This document shows positions 6,307 through 12,164 of a stretch of 12,164 nucleotides of DNA, piece by piece. Under the pieces are notes generated by a model that had not been told where the DNA came from, searched no databases, and was given only the letters and a program-made list of their open reading frames with translations. This DNA comes from Bacilli bacterium (GTDB lineage Bacteria; Bacillota_I; Bacilli_A; RFN20; CAG-826). The stretch covers positions 1-12,164 of the forward strand of contig JAEDJP010000030.1 of the NCBI GenBank assembly GCA_016296285.1, written 5' to 3'. The first letter of the stretch is position 1, and each line of letters opens with the position of its first letter. The position numbers and the translations under genes are program-made.

Positions 6307-6612
6307 ATGGCCATCGATATCTTGGTGAGCAACCCGCCATATATCCGGAATCGCGAGGATGTTCAGCAGTCGGTGAAAGACTATGAACCCGCCTCCGCCC
6401 TCTATCTCGATGACCAGGATTCCGTTTACGAATCCATCTTCCGCGACTACAAGAAGGTCAAGAAGGGCTCCATGCTCATGTGCTTTGAGATCGGCTATGA
6501 CCTCCAGAATTACTTAACGGGTTTGATGGAACGTTATCTCGAGGATTATGAATATGAGTTCCTCGATGACTTGAACGGGCTCACCCGTTTCCTGTTCATT
6601 TTCTGCAAGTGA
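6307..6612 (+). CDS. prmC: PrmC C-terminal part (NPPY catalytic half), downstream of the in-frame TAG
   Basis: 101 residues in the same reading frame as the N-terminal part, beginning MAIDILVSNPPYIRNRED. NPPY is the glutamine-binding active-site motif of N5-glutamine methyltransferases. The rest (YEPASALYLDDQDSVYESIFRDYKKVKKGS, then FEIGYD and FLDDLNGLTRFLFIF) matches the C-terminal PrmC half (EP-AL-D, G-E-G, D-G--R pattern). The true coding start is most likely not here: codons from 6283 (LEPYIKEN) also belong to the protein. The ATG at 6307 with its close AAGGAG gives a possible independent start. Without the SAM-binding half it could act only if it associates with the N-terminal fragment. 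The TGA stop overlaps the ribosome site of the next gene. Confidence 0.8.
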   Translation: MAIDILVSNPPYIRNREDVQQSVKDYEPASALYLDDQDSVYESIFRDYKKVKKGSMLMCFEIGYDLQNYLTGLMERYLEDYEYEFLDDLNGLTRFLFIFCK

Positions 6613-6621
6613 GGTATCTTC

Positions 6622-7686
6622 ATGAATACGAAAGTCTTGGATTGGACGGAAAAAGAGAAAGCGGTCGAAATCTTGCGGCAAGGCGGCATCGTTTGCTTCC
6701 CGACCGAAACGGTTTTCGGGATGGGCGCGATCGCTAAAGAAGAAAAGGCGTTCCGCGCTTTGGTGGAACTCAAAAAACGCCCGCCCGAAAAACCGTTTAC
6801 CCTCATGTGCGCCACCTTCACGCAAGCTGCTGAGTATGCTGAAATCGACGTGAAGTCCCTCGCCCTCATGCACGCTTTCATGCCGGGAGAAATCACGTTG
6901 CTTTTACGTCCCCGGAAAGGAATCCCCTCTTGGGTCACTTTGGATAGCCCCTTCATTGGGATTCGCATTCCAAACGACCAAAACGTGCGGGACATGATCG
7001 AGAAAGTCGGGTGCCCGCTTCTCGTGCCAAGCGCCAACGTTTCCGGCGAGCCCACCGCGACTTCGACGGAAGAGGTCCTCGCTTCCTTCCTTGGGAAAGC
7101 CGATGCAATCATCCGCGGGGAATGCACGTCGAAAAAAGCCTCGACGATCGTGACTTGCGATCAAGAGCATTTGGCCCTCGTTCGGGAAGGCCCAATCGCC
7201 TTCGAAACCATAAAGAAGGTATACGATCTCGCTTCTTTTTCCGTCTCGCTTGCGTCTGATCATGGGGGATACACCCTGAAGGAACACATCAAAAAGCACT
7301 TGATGGAACGGGGAATCGTCGTCTTGGATTTCGGGACGGATTCCTTGAACAGCTGCGATTACCCCCTTTTCGCTGAGAAGGCTGCCAAAGCCGTTGCGGA
7401 TGGGAAAGTCGATCTTGGCATCGTCGTCTGCACCTCGGGGGAAGGCGTCATGATGGTCGCGAACAAAGTCAAAGGCGTGCGTTGCGGCCTAGGATATGGC
7501 GACATCGTCACGGGCAAGTGCCGAGAGCACAACAACGCCAACATGATTTCCTTTGGCGCGGCCTACATGAAAGAAGAAGACGTTCTCCGCCGCGTGGACA
7601 TTTTCTTGAGCGAGGTTTTCTCGCCGGAAGAGAAGCATCATCGACGCGTGAAAGAAATTTCCGCTCTCGAAGATTCGAATCTTTGA
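6622..7686 (+). CDS. fusion: threonylcarbamoyl-AMP synthase (TsaC/YrdC) - ribose-5-phosphate isomerase B (RpiB)
   Basis: 354 residues with two complete enzyme domains. Residues 1 to about 203 are a Sua5/YciO/YrdC domain: FPTETVFGMGA at 26-36, KKRPPEKPF at 51-59, PGEITLLLRP at 88-97, IGIRIPN at 112-118, PLLVPSANVSGEPTAT at 132-147. TsaC makes threonylcarbamoyl-AMP for the t6A37 tRNA modification. From about 207 to 345 is an RpiB/LacA-LacB isomerase: SLASDHGGYTLKEHI, DFGTDS, SCDYP, IVVCTSGEGVMMVANKVKGVRC (C270 at the catalytic Cys position) and REHNNANMISFGA (His303). RpiB interconverts ribose 5-phosphate and ribulose 5-phosphate. The linker is only about five residues. The start has GTGAGGT six bases upstream, overlapping the prmC stop. 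tsaC and rpiB are near neighbours after prfA-prmC in Bacillus, so fusion of adjacent genes is plausible. Confidence 0.93.
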   Translation: MNTKVLDWTEKEKAVEILRQGGIVCFPTETVFGMGAIAKEEKAFRALVELKKRPPEKPFTLMCATFTQAAEYAEIDVKSLALMHAFMPGEITLLLRPRKGIPSWVTLDSPFIGIRIPNDQNVRDMIEKVGCPLLVPSANVSGEPTATSTEEVLASFLGKADAIIRGECTSKKASTIVTCDQEHLALVREGPIAFETIKKVYDLASFSVSLASDHGGYTLKEHIKKHLMERGIVVLDFGTDSLNSCDYPLFAEKAAKAVADGKVDLGIVVCTSGEGVMMVANKVKGVRCGLGYGDIVTGKCREHNNANMISFGAAYMKEEDVLRRVDIFLSEVFSPEEKHHRRVKEISALEDSNL

Positions 7687-7701
7687 TAAACAAAAGGGAA
7701 A

Positions 7702-7741
7702 AATCGTCCTGCTTTTTGGCTATAAGAAAGCATGGACGATT
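7702..7741 (+). promoter_or_regulatory. stem-loop covering the comFA start codon
   Basis: AATCGTCC (7702-7709) followed by TGCTTT (7710-7715) can pair with AAAGCA (7727-7732), a one-base bulge (T7733) and GGACGATT (7734-7741). This gives a 14-bp stem with an 11-base loop. The 3' arm contains the comFA ATG (7732-7734) and the loop/arm border holds its only ribosome-site-like stretch (AAGAAAG). It may control comFA translation or act as a weak terminator of the upstream operon. A short T-rich stretch (TCTTTTG) follows, but it lies inside comFA. Confidence 0.5.
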
Positions 7742-8877
7742 CTTTTGTTTGCCCCCGTTGCGGCAACGCCGACCCCAGGTTTCTAGGGAAAAAGAACGGT
7801 GAAGTCTACTGCCGCAAATGCATCATGTTTCAAGGGGAAGAGGCGACTCCCCTTCCTTTATCGCCCCGGACCGTGGGTTTGTCCCTTTCCTATACTCTTT
7901 CGAAGGAGCAGAAAGCCCTCTCCGACCGGATTGTCGAGAATTTCAAAAACGGGAGGGACACGCTCGTGTATGCCGTCTGCGGGTCGGGCAAAACCGAGAT
8001 TTCCTATGCCGTCATGGCCTATGCGATGAGCAAAGGGATGCACGTTGGGTTTGCCTTGCCCCGTCGCGATGTCGTTATTGAGCTGTATCATCGTTTGGTA
8101 AGCGCCTTCCCTTCACAACGGATTGTCGCGGTTTACGGGGGACATAGCGATGAAATCGAGGGGGATTGCCTGATCTTGACGACGCATCAACTCTACCGAT
8201 ATCCCTCGTATTTTGATTTGCTGGTCATGGATGAGATCGATGCCTTCCCGTTCAAGGGGAACGACGTCCTGATTTCGCTTTACCAGAAATCTTTGAAGGG
8301 CCATTGCCTCATGATGTCCGCGACCCCTTCCAAGAGGATCGTCTCCGAGTTCCGGAAACCAGGAAAAGAAATGCTCACCCTTCACACGAGGTTCCACAAG
8401 CATCCGATTCCTGTTCCTAGAGCGGTGGAAATGTTCGCGTTTCTGCAGGCGGGTTTTGTCGCGAAAAAGCTTCGAGATTATCGAAAAGAGGGGAAGCCCT
8501 GCTTTGTTTTCGTCCCGAGCGTCGACTTATCGCAAAGCGTCTTCGAGACGTTGCGTCATCTCGTCCCGGATGGGGATTACGTCTCTTCCAAACGGGAAGG
8601 GAGGGCGGCCATCATCCATCGCTTCAAAGACGGGAAACTGCGTTATTTGGTCACGACGGCCGTTCTTGAACGGGGCATCACCGTGAAGAACCTCCAAGTC
8701 ATCGTCATGCGTGCCGACAGTCCGATTTACGACGCGGCAGCCCTCATCCAAATCGCGGGTCGGGCGGGGAGGAAGGCGGATGCCCCGGACGGGGAGGTTC
8801 TATTTCTCCATGAGCGCATGACAGAAGGGATTCGAAAGGCAATCGATGAAATCAAATACTGCAACACATTTTTGTAA
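7732..8877 (+). CDS. comFA: ComFA, competence ATP-dependent DNA helicase/translocase
   Basis: 381 residues. ComFA is a DEAD-box-like ATPase that drives single-stranded DNA uptake across the membrane during transformation. An N-terminal four-cysteine zinc site (C7, C10, C27, C30 in FVCPRCG and YCRKC) is characteristic of ComFA. Helicase motifs in order: Walker A VCGSGKTE at 82-89, motif Ia FALPRRDVV at 107-115, motif II MDEIDAFPF at 166-174 (DEID, with the ComFA-specific AFP), motif III SATP at 196-199, motif V TTAVLERGIT at 308-317, and motif VI QIAGRAGR at 340-347. Somewhat shorter than Bacillus ComFA (about 460). No strong promoter or good Shine-Dalgarno is visible; the start codon sits in a stem-loop. 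It lies 45 bases after tsaC-rpiB and overlaps comFC by 32 bases. Confidence 0.94.
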   Translation: MDDSFVCPRCGNADPRFLGKKNGEVYCRKCIMFQGEEATPLPLSPRTVGLSLSYTLSKEQKALSDRIVENFKNGRDTLVYAVCGSGKTEISYAVMAYAMSKGMHVGFALPRRDVVIELYHRLVSAFPSQRIVAVYGGHSDEIEGDCLILTTHQLYRYPSYFDLLVMDEIDAFPFKGNDVLISLYQKSLKGHCLMMSATPSKRIVSEFRKPGKEMLTLHTRFHKHPIPVPRAVEMFAFLQAGFVAKKLRDYRKEGKPCFVFVPSVDLSQSVFETLRHLVPDGDYVSSKREGRAAIIHRFKDGKLRYLVTTAVLERGITVKNLQVIVMRADSPIYDAAALIQIAGRAGRKADAPDGEVLFLHERMTEGIRKAIDEIKYCNTFL

Positions 8878-9490
8878 GCTTTGTTTCCAGCCTATCGAAG
8901 GCGCTTCCTTTGGGTTATTGTTCAACGGGGACGTTTCCCTTTGCCTTCGTTGCTACAACTCATTTGCACCCAAGATGGCTCGATTCTCCACCAATGGGGT
9001 GCCGACGTATTCGCTCTTTCCCTACAACGAGGCCTTCCGCAACGCGCTTTATCGTTTCAAGGGGTGCGGGGACATCGAACTCGCTTCGGTCTTCACCTGC
9101 CGCCTTTCGTTTCTAATCCCCCTCCTATTTCCAGGGTACGTCATCGTTCCCGCCCCCTCGAGCCCGAGCCATGACGAGAAGCGCGGTTTCAATCAGGTGG
9201 AGGAAATCGCCAAAACCATGCCCCTTCCTTACGTGAATGCCCTCTCGAAGCCCTTTGAACACAAGCAAAGCGATCTTTCCGCGGAAATGAGGAAGTCCGT
9301 GAAACGGTTTCTTCGGTTGCCTCACCCGGAAAGAATTCGCGGAAGGAAAGTCCTGCTGCTTGACGATGTCTATACGACGGGATCGACCTGCGCGGCGTGT
9401 CTTGACTTGCTCAAAAGAGGCGGGGCAAAGAAAGCGAAAGCCTTGGTCCTCGCGAAAGTCCCCAAGAAGCAAAATGGCGGCTTCCCATGA
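8846..9490 (+). CDS. comFC: ComFC/GntX-family competence protein (phosphoribosyltransferase-like)
   Basis: 214 residues. ComFC is needed for efficient transformation; it is cytosolic and associates with ComFA. A zinc site is formed by C10, C13, C33 and C36. The phosphoribosyltransferase-like domain follows, with the family signature VPAPSSPSHDEKRGFNQVEEIAK at 101-123 (given here in two parts: VPAPSS and RGFNQ), KQSDLSAEMRKSVKRF at 140-155, and the PRPP-loop VLLLDDVYTTGSTC at 169-182. The start at 8846 is inside the end of comFA in another frame, with GAAAGG about six bases upstream. The first zinc cysteines lie soon after it, so a later start is unlikely. The 32-base overlap suggests the two proteins are made together. 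A hairpin follows the TGA stop. Confidence 0.93.
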   Translation: MKSNTATHFCKLCFQPIEGASFGLLFNGDVSLCLRCYNSFAPKMARFSTNGVPTYSLFPYNEAFRNALYRFKGCGDIELASVFTCRLSFLIPLLFPGYVIVPAPSSPSHDEKRGFNQVEEIAKTMPLPYVNALSKPFEHKQSDLSAEMRKSVKRFLRLPHPERIRGRKVLLLDDVYTTGSTCAACLDLLKRGGAKKAKALVLAKVPKKQNGGFP

Positions 9491-9495
9491 AAAAA

Positions 9496-9534
9496 GAGGG
9501 GACCCATGGGGCCGTCTTTTGAAACGGACCCCTC
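9496..9534 (+). terminator. probable terminator hairpin after comFC
   Basis: Six bases after the comFC stop, an A-run (9490-9495) precedes GAGGGG (9496-9501), which can pair with CCCCTC (9529-9534). CCGT (9512-9515) pairs with ACGG (9524-9527) inside. An alternative inner stem pairs GGGGCCGT (9508-9515) with ACGG-A-CCCC (9524-9532, one bulged A). The loop is CTTTTGAA. The 3' T-run is poor (GCTTTC), so termination may be incomplete. Confidence 0.5.
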
Positions 9535-9574
9535 GCTTTCGGGAATCGTTTCGGCGTTTTGCCCCAACCCTTGA

Positions 9575-9603
9575 TTGCCTACCATTTATTTAAATGGTAT
9601 GAT
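9575..9603 (+). promoter_or_regulatory. putative secA promoter
   Basis: TTGCCT at 9575-9580 (4 of 6 to TTGACA) is followed, after 17 bp, by TATGAT at 9598-9603 (5 of 6 to TATAAT). TGG at 9595-9597 gives an extended -10. Transcription would start near 9610, leaving a leader of about 20 bases with the Shine-Dalgarno at 9621-9625. The spacer and -10 box are occupied by a perfect palindrome. Confidence 0.65.
9580..9599. repeat. perfect 8-4-8 palindrome overlapping the secA -10 box
   Basis: TACCATTT (9580-9587) and AAATGGTA (9592-9599) are exact inverted copies separated by ATTT. The element is AT-rich, is not followed by a T-run, and fills the spacer between the putative -35 and -10 of secA. It therefore looks more like an operator for a dimeric regulator than a terminator. 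The right arm supplies the first two bases of the -10 box. Confidence 0.6.
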
Positions 9604-9620
9604 TTCACGGCTTTTCGATT

Positions 9621-9625
9621 AGGAG
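9621..9625 (+). promoter_or_regulatory. ribosome binding site that fixes the GTG start of secA
   Basis: AGGAG lies six bases before GTG at 9632-9634. No ATG is available nearby in this frame; the first in-frame ATG is codon 20, after the conserved SecA N-terminus has begun. Confidence 0.85.
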
Positions 9626-9631
9626 ATTACA

Positions 9632-12164
9632 GTGGCTAACATATTTGAAACCATCTTCAAGTTTGAGAAAAAAGAACTGAACCGCTACATGAAGGAAGCG
9701 GATCAAGTCATCGCGTTCGAGGACGAAATGGCCTCGAAGACCGATGATGAGCTGCGCGCCGAGACGAAGAAATTCCAAGAATACCTCGCCGCGTCGGAAA
9801 ACGAGGACGTCAAGGACAAGCGCCTCGAAGAAATCAAGTACCGCGCTTTCGCGGTTTGCCGTGAGGGCGCGAAGCGATCCCTCCATCAATTCCCGTACAA
9901 GGTCCAGATCGTTGGTTCGCTCGTCCTCAACGGCGGCAACATCGCCGAAATGAGAACCGGCGAAGGTAAGACCTTGACCGCGACGATGGCCGTCTACCTC
10001 AACGCCCTTACGGGACGCGGCGTTCACGTCGTCACCGTTAACGAATACCTCGCCGCCCGTGACGCGGAATGGATGGGCAACGTCTATCGTTTCCTCGGCC
10101 TCACCGTCGGGGTCAACCTCGCGAGCAAAACCGCTCAGGAAAAACGCGAGGCCTACCTTTGTGACATCACCTACACCACGAACTCCGAACTCGGTTTCGA
10201 CTATCTCCGCGACAACATGGCCCAGAACATGGAGGGCCGCGTCCTCCGCGGGCTCAAGTTCTGCGTCATCGACGAAGCCGACTCCATCCTCGTCGACGAA
10301 TCCCGCACGCCGCTCATCATTTCGGGTGGCCAGCGTTCGAGCGCTTCTCAATATCAAGTCGCCGACCGCTTCGTTAAGATGCTCCGTCCGAACACGGATT
10401 TCACCGTCGATATCAAGGACAAGACCTGCAATCTCACCGATGCCGGCAACGACAAAGCGGAAAAGATGTTCGGCGTTCCGAACCTCTACGATCCGCAATA
10501 CCAGGACCTCGTTCACCGCATCCATCAGGCCTTGAAGGCCAACTACATCATGACGCGCGACGTCGAATACATGGTCGACTCCGAGCGCCAGATCCAGTTG
10601 ATCGACCAGTTCACCGGCCGCATCATGAAAGGCCGCGAATACAACGACGGCCTCCAGCAAGCCATCCAAGCCAAGGAAGGCGTGGAAATCAAATCCGAAA
10701 CCACGGTCTTGGCCACGATCACCTATCAGAATTTCTTCCGCCTTTACAAAAAGGTTTCCGGCATGACCGGTACCGCCAAAACGGAAGAGGAAGAATTCGA
10801 GAAAATCTACAACATGCGCGTTATCGTCATCCCGACGAATCGCCCTATCCAGCGTATCGATGACGTGGATATCATTTACGGCACCCATAAGGGCAAACTC
10901 GAGGGCCTCGTCAAAGAGGTCGGCGAGCGCCACGCCAAAGGGCAGCCGATCCTTATCGGCACGGTCTCGGTCGAATCCAACGAGGAGATTTCCGCCCTCC
11001 TTTCCAAGGCTGGCATCCCCCACGAGGTCTTGAACGCCAAGAACCAGGCTCGCGAAGCGGAAATCATCTCCCACGCCGGCGAGAAGGGCGCGGTCACCTT
11101 GGCCACGAACATGGCAGGCCGTGGCACCGACATCAAGCTCGGCGAAGGCGTCCGCGAACTCGGCGGTCTTTGCGTCTTCGGCACCGAACGTCACGAATCC
11201 CGCCGCATCGACAACCAGCTCCGCGGTCGTTCCGGCCGTCAAGGCGATCCCGGCTATTCCCGTTTCTACGTTTCCTTTGACGATGAGTTGATGCGCCGCT
11301 TCATGAACGACGATGCGCGTCTTCGCATGCAAAAGTTGCTCGGCGATGACCACTTGGAGAACAAGATGATCCAGAACATGGTCACCAACGCCCAAAAGCA
11401 AATCGAAGGCAAGAACTTCGATATCCGAAAGAACTTGCTCGACTACGACGACGTTTTGGCCAAGCAGCGCCAGATCATCTACGATCGCCGCGACCGCATC
11501 ATGCTCTCGGGCGATATCGGCGATTTGATCCATGATTTCTTCACCGAAGCCGGCAAATTCCTCGCCAAGAAGTCCACGATGCCCGGCCGCGACGAGGACT
11601 TGATTTCCGCGGAAATCCTCCGCAAGAACGTCGAACCTTCCTTCTTGCCCGAAGGCACTTTGAATGCGAAAGCGTTCGATGAAGCGACCGTGGAAGAAGG
11701 CGGCGAGGACCTCGGCGAAGTTCTCTATCGCCAATACATGAAGAAACGGAAAGACTGGACCCAAGACATCGCCGATCGCGTTGAGCGCTCCATCACCCTT
11801 TCCGTCATCGACCGCAACTGGACCCGCCACATCGACACCATGTCCCATTTGCGCGATGGTATCGGTCTCCGTTCCTATGCCCATACCAACCCGCTTCAGG
11901 ATTACGTCAACGAAGGTTATGACCTCTTCCGCGAGATGAATCGCACGATTGCCGTCGATTCCGTCTTCAATTTCTTGAATGCCCGTCTCCGCAAACCGGC
12001 CGAAGAGCAACCCAAGCCTGAACCCAAAGCCGAGGTGAAGGTCGCCCAAGAAGCCCCGAAAGCCGAGCAAAAACCCGAACCGAAGCCCGAGCCGAAACCG
12101 GAACCGCAGCCGGCACCCGCGCCGCGCCCGGTCGACCCCGATCGCGTTGCCCGTCTCCACGTCG
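9632..12164 (+). CDS. secA: protein translocase ATPase SecA, lacking only the C-terminal end
   Basis: 844 codons are visible from a GTG start, and the gene continues beyond the right edge. SecA is the ATP-driven motor that pushes preproteins through SecYEG at the membrane. Sites in order: the N-terminus MANIFETIFK typed by the family; the Walker A region EMRTGEGKTL with GEGKT at 110-114; VTVNEYLAARDAEWM at 134-148; SELGFDYLRDNM at 185-196; Walker B VIDEADSIL at 212-220; the preprotein-binding region about 225-370; YKKVSGMTGTAKTE at 372-385; ATNMAGRGTDIKLG at 491-504; RIDNQLRGRSGRQGDPG at 525-541 (motif VI, Arg finger); and the helical scaffold and wing from about 560 to 785, including LLDYDDVLAKQR and RNWTRHIDTMSHLRDGIGLRSY. 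After about 788 comes a Lys/Pro/Glu-rich linker. The usual zinc-binding tail is not in the window. It follows comFA-comFC as in Bacilli, but the hpf gene often found between them is absent. Confidence 0.97.
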   Translation, partial: MANIFETIFKFEKKELNRYMKEADQVIAFEDEMASKTDDELRAETKKFQEYLAASENEDVKDKRLEEIKYRAFAVCREGAKRSLHQFPYKVQIVGSLVLNGGNIAEMRTGEGKTLTATMAVYLNALTGRGVHVVTVNEYLAARDAEWMGNVYRFLGLTVGVNLASKTAQEKREAYLCDITYTTNSELGFDYLRDNMAQNMEGRVLRGLKFCVIDEADSILVDESRTPLIISGGQRSSASQYQVADRFVKMLRPNTDFTVDIKDKTCNLTDAGNDKAEKMFGVPNLYDPQYQDLVHRIHQALKANYIMTRDVEYMVDSERQIQLIDQFTGRIMKGREYNDGLQQAIQAKEGVEIKSETTVLATITYQNFFRLYKKVSGMTGTAKTEEEEFEKIYNMRVIVIPTNRPIQRIDDVDIIYGTHKGKLEGLVKEVGERHAKGQPILIGTVSVESNEEISALLSKAGIPHEVLNAKNQAREAEIISHAGEKGAVTLATNMAGRGTDIKLGEGVRELGGLCVFGTERHESRRIDNQLRGRSGRQGDPGYSRFYVSFDDELMRRFMNDDARLRMQKLLGDDHLENKMIQNMVTNAQKQIEGKNFDIRKNLLDYDDVLAKQRQIIYDRRDRIMLSGDIGDLIHDFFTEAGKFLAKKSTMPGRDEDLISAEILRKNVEPSFLPEGTLNAKAFDEATVEEGGEDLGEVLYRQYMKKRKDWTQDIADRVERSITLSVIDRNWTRHIDTMSHLRDGIGLRSYAHTNPLQDYVNEGYDLFREMNRTIAVDSVFNFLNARLRKPAEEQPKPEPKAEVKVAQEAPKAEQKPEPKPEPKPEPQPAPAPRPVDPDRVARLHV
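12071..12106 (+). repeat. short tandem repeat in the secA C-terminal linker
   Basis: Three tandem copies of a 12-base unit encoding Lys-Pro-Glu-Pro (residues 814-825) lie in a longer Pro/Lys/Glu/Ala-rich tail that starts near residue 788. Such linkers join the SecA core to its zinc-binding tail. Repeat number may vary between strains. Confidence 0.7.

Noticed and set aside
5767..7686. Mycoplasma-type genetic code (TGA = Trp)
   Set aside because: TGA is the functional stop of recR, the prmC frame, tsaC-rpiB and comFC at the expected protein lengths, and no internal TGA is needed.
7721..7726. TATAAG as a -10 box for comFA
   Set aside because: No -35-like sequence lies 16-18 bp upstream (GAAAAA at that position) and there is no TGn extension directly before it. 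The bases fit better as the loop of the stem-loop.
9580..9603. The 8-4-8 palindrome as a comFC terminator
   Set aside because: The stem is AT-rich, no T-run follows, and it overlaps good -35/-10 elements for secA. A better hairpin lies directly after comFC.
9605..12160. An 851-codon open frame on the minus strand opposite secA
   Set aside because: It is a mirror of secA, produced by GC-rich third codon positions. Its protein is low-complexity, repetitive in Asp/Gly/Val/Phe, and has no recognisable domain, while the plus strand carries every SecA motif.

Overview
The window looks like a chromosomal housekeeping segment of a Bacillota (Firmicutes)-type bacterium, probably an uncultured relative of the Bacilli/Erysipelotrichia/Mollicutes side of that phylum. 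The evidence is gene order and protein families: dnaX-ybaB-recR-tmk-holB-ricT, prfA-prmC-tsaC-rpiB and comFA-comFC-secA are all arrangements known from Bacilli. The DNA is moderately GC-rich. TGA ends recR, the prmC C-part, tsaC-rpiB and comFC, so the Mycoplasma code (TGA = Trp) does not apply. Of the ten complete or restored genes, six end in TAA, four in TGA and none in TAG. No mobile element, CRISPR array, tRNA or rRNA is visible.

Left half, minus strand (4574 down to 1): a tightly packed DNA replication and repair operon. It reads dnaX (clamp-loader tau/gamma), ybaB (nucleoid-associated), recR (recombinational repair), tmk (thymidylate kinase), holB (clamp-loader delta') and the start of ricT (PSP1 family), which runs off the left edge. 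Gaps are -4 to +15 bases, so the genes are probably co-transcribed and translationally coupled. The operon appears to start from a promoter only ten bases upstream of the dnaX ATG.

Centre (4575-4694): a divergent promoter region. Two perfect TATAAT boxes face away from each other, each 17 bp from a TAGGAA hexamer, with a 7-1-7 palindrome lying between them.

Right half, plus strand: prfA (release factor RF1) overlaps prmC (the methyltransferase for the RF1 GGQ glutamine). prmC is interrupted by one in-frame TAG, and the remainder of the protein continues in the same frame to the normal family length. Next comes a single ORF fusing TsaC (t6A tRNA modification) to RpiB (ribose-5-phosphate isomerase B). 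Then come comFA and comFC (DNA uptake in transformation), overlapping by 32 bases, and secA (Sec translocase motor), which runs off the right edge. A stem-loop covers the comFA start codon. A perfect 8-4-8 palindrome overlaps the secA -10 box.

Most interesting points: (1) the TAG inside prmC, directly downstream of the gene for the release factor that reads TAG and that PrmC activates. This is either a nonsense or sequencing error, a split gene, or a possible feedback readthrough switch. (2) The TsaC-RpiB fusion. (3) The symmetric divergent promoters and the apparently leaderless dnaX. (4) Operator-like palindromes at the prfA/dnaX and secA promoters. All promoter, operator and feedback statements are inferences from sequence alone.
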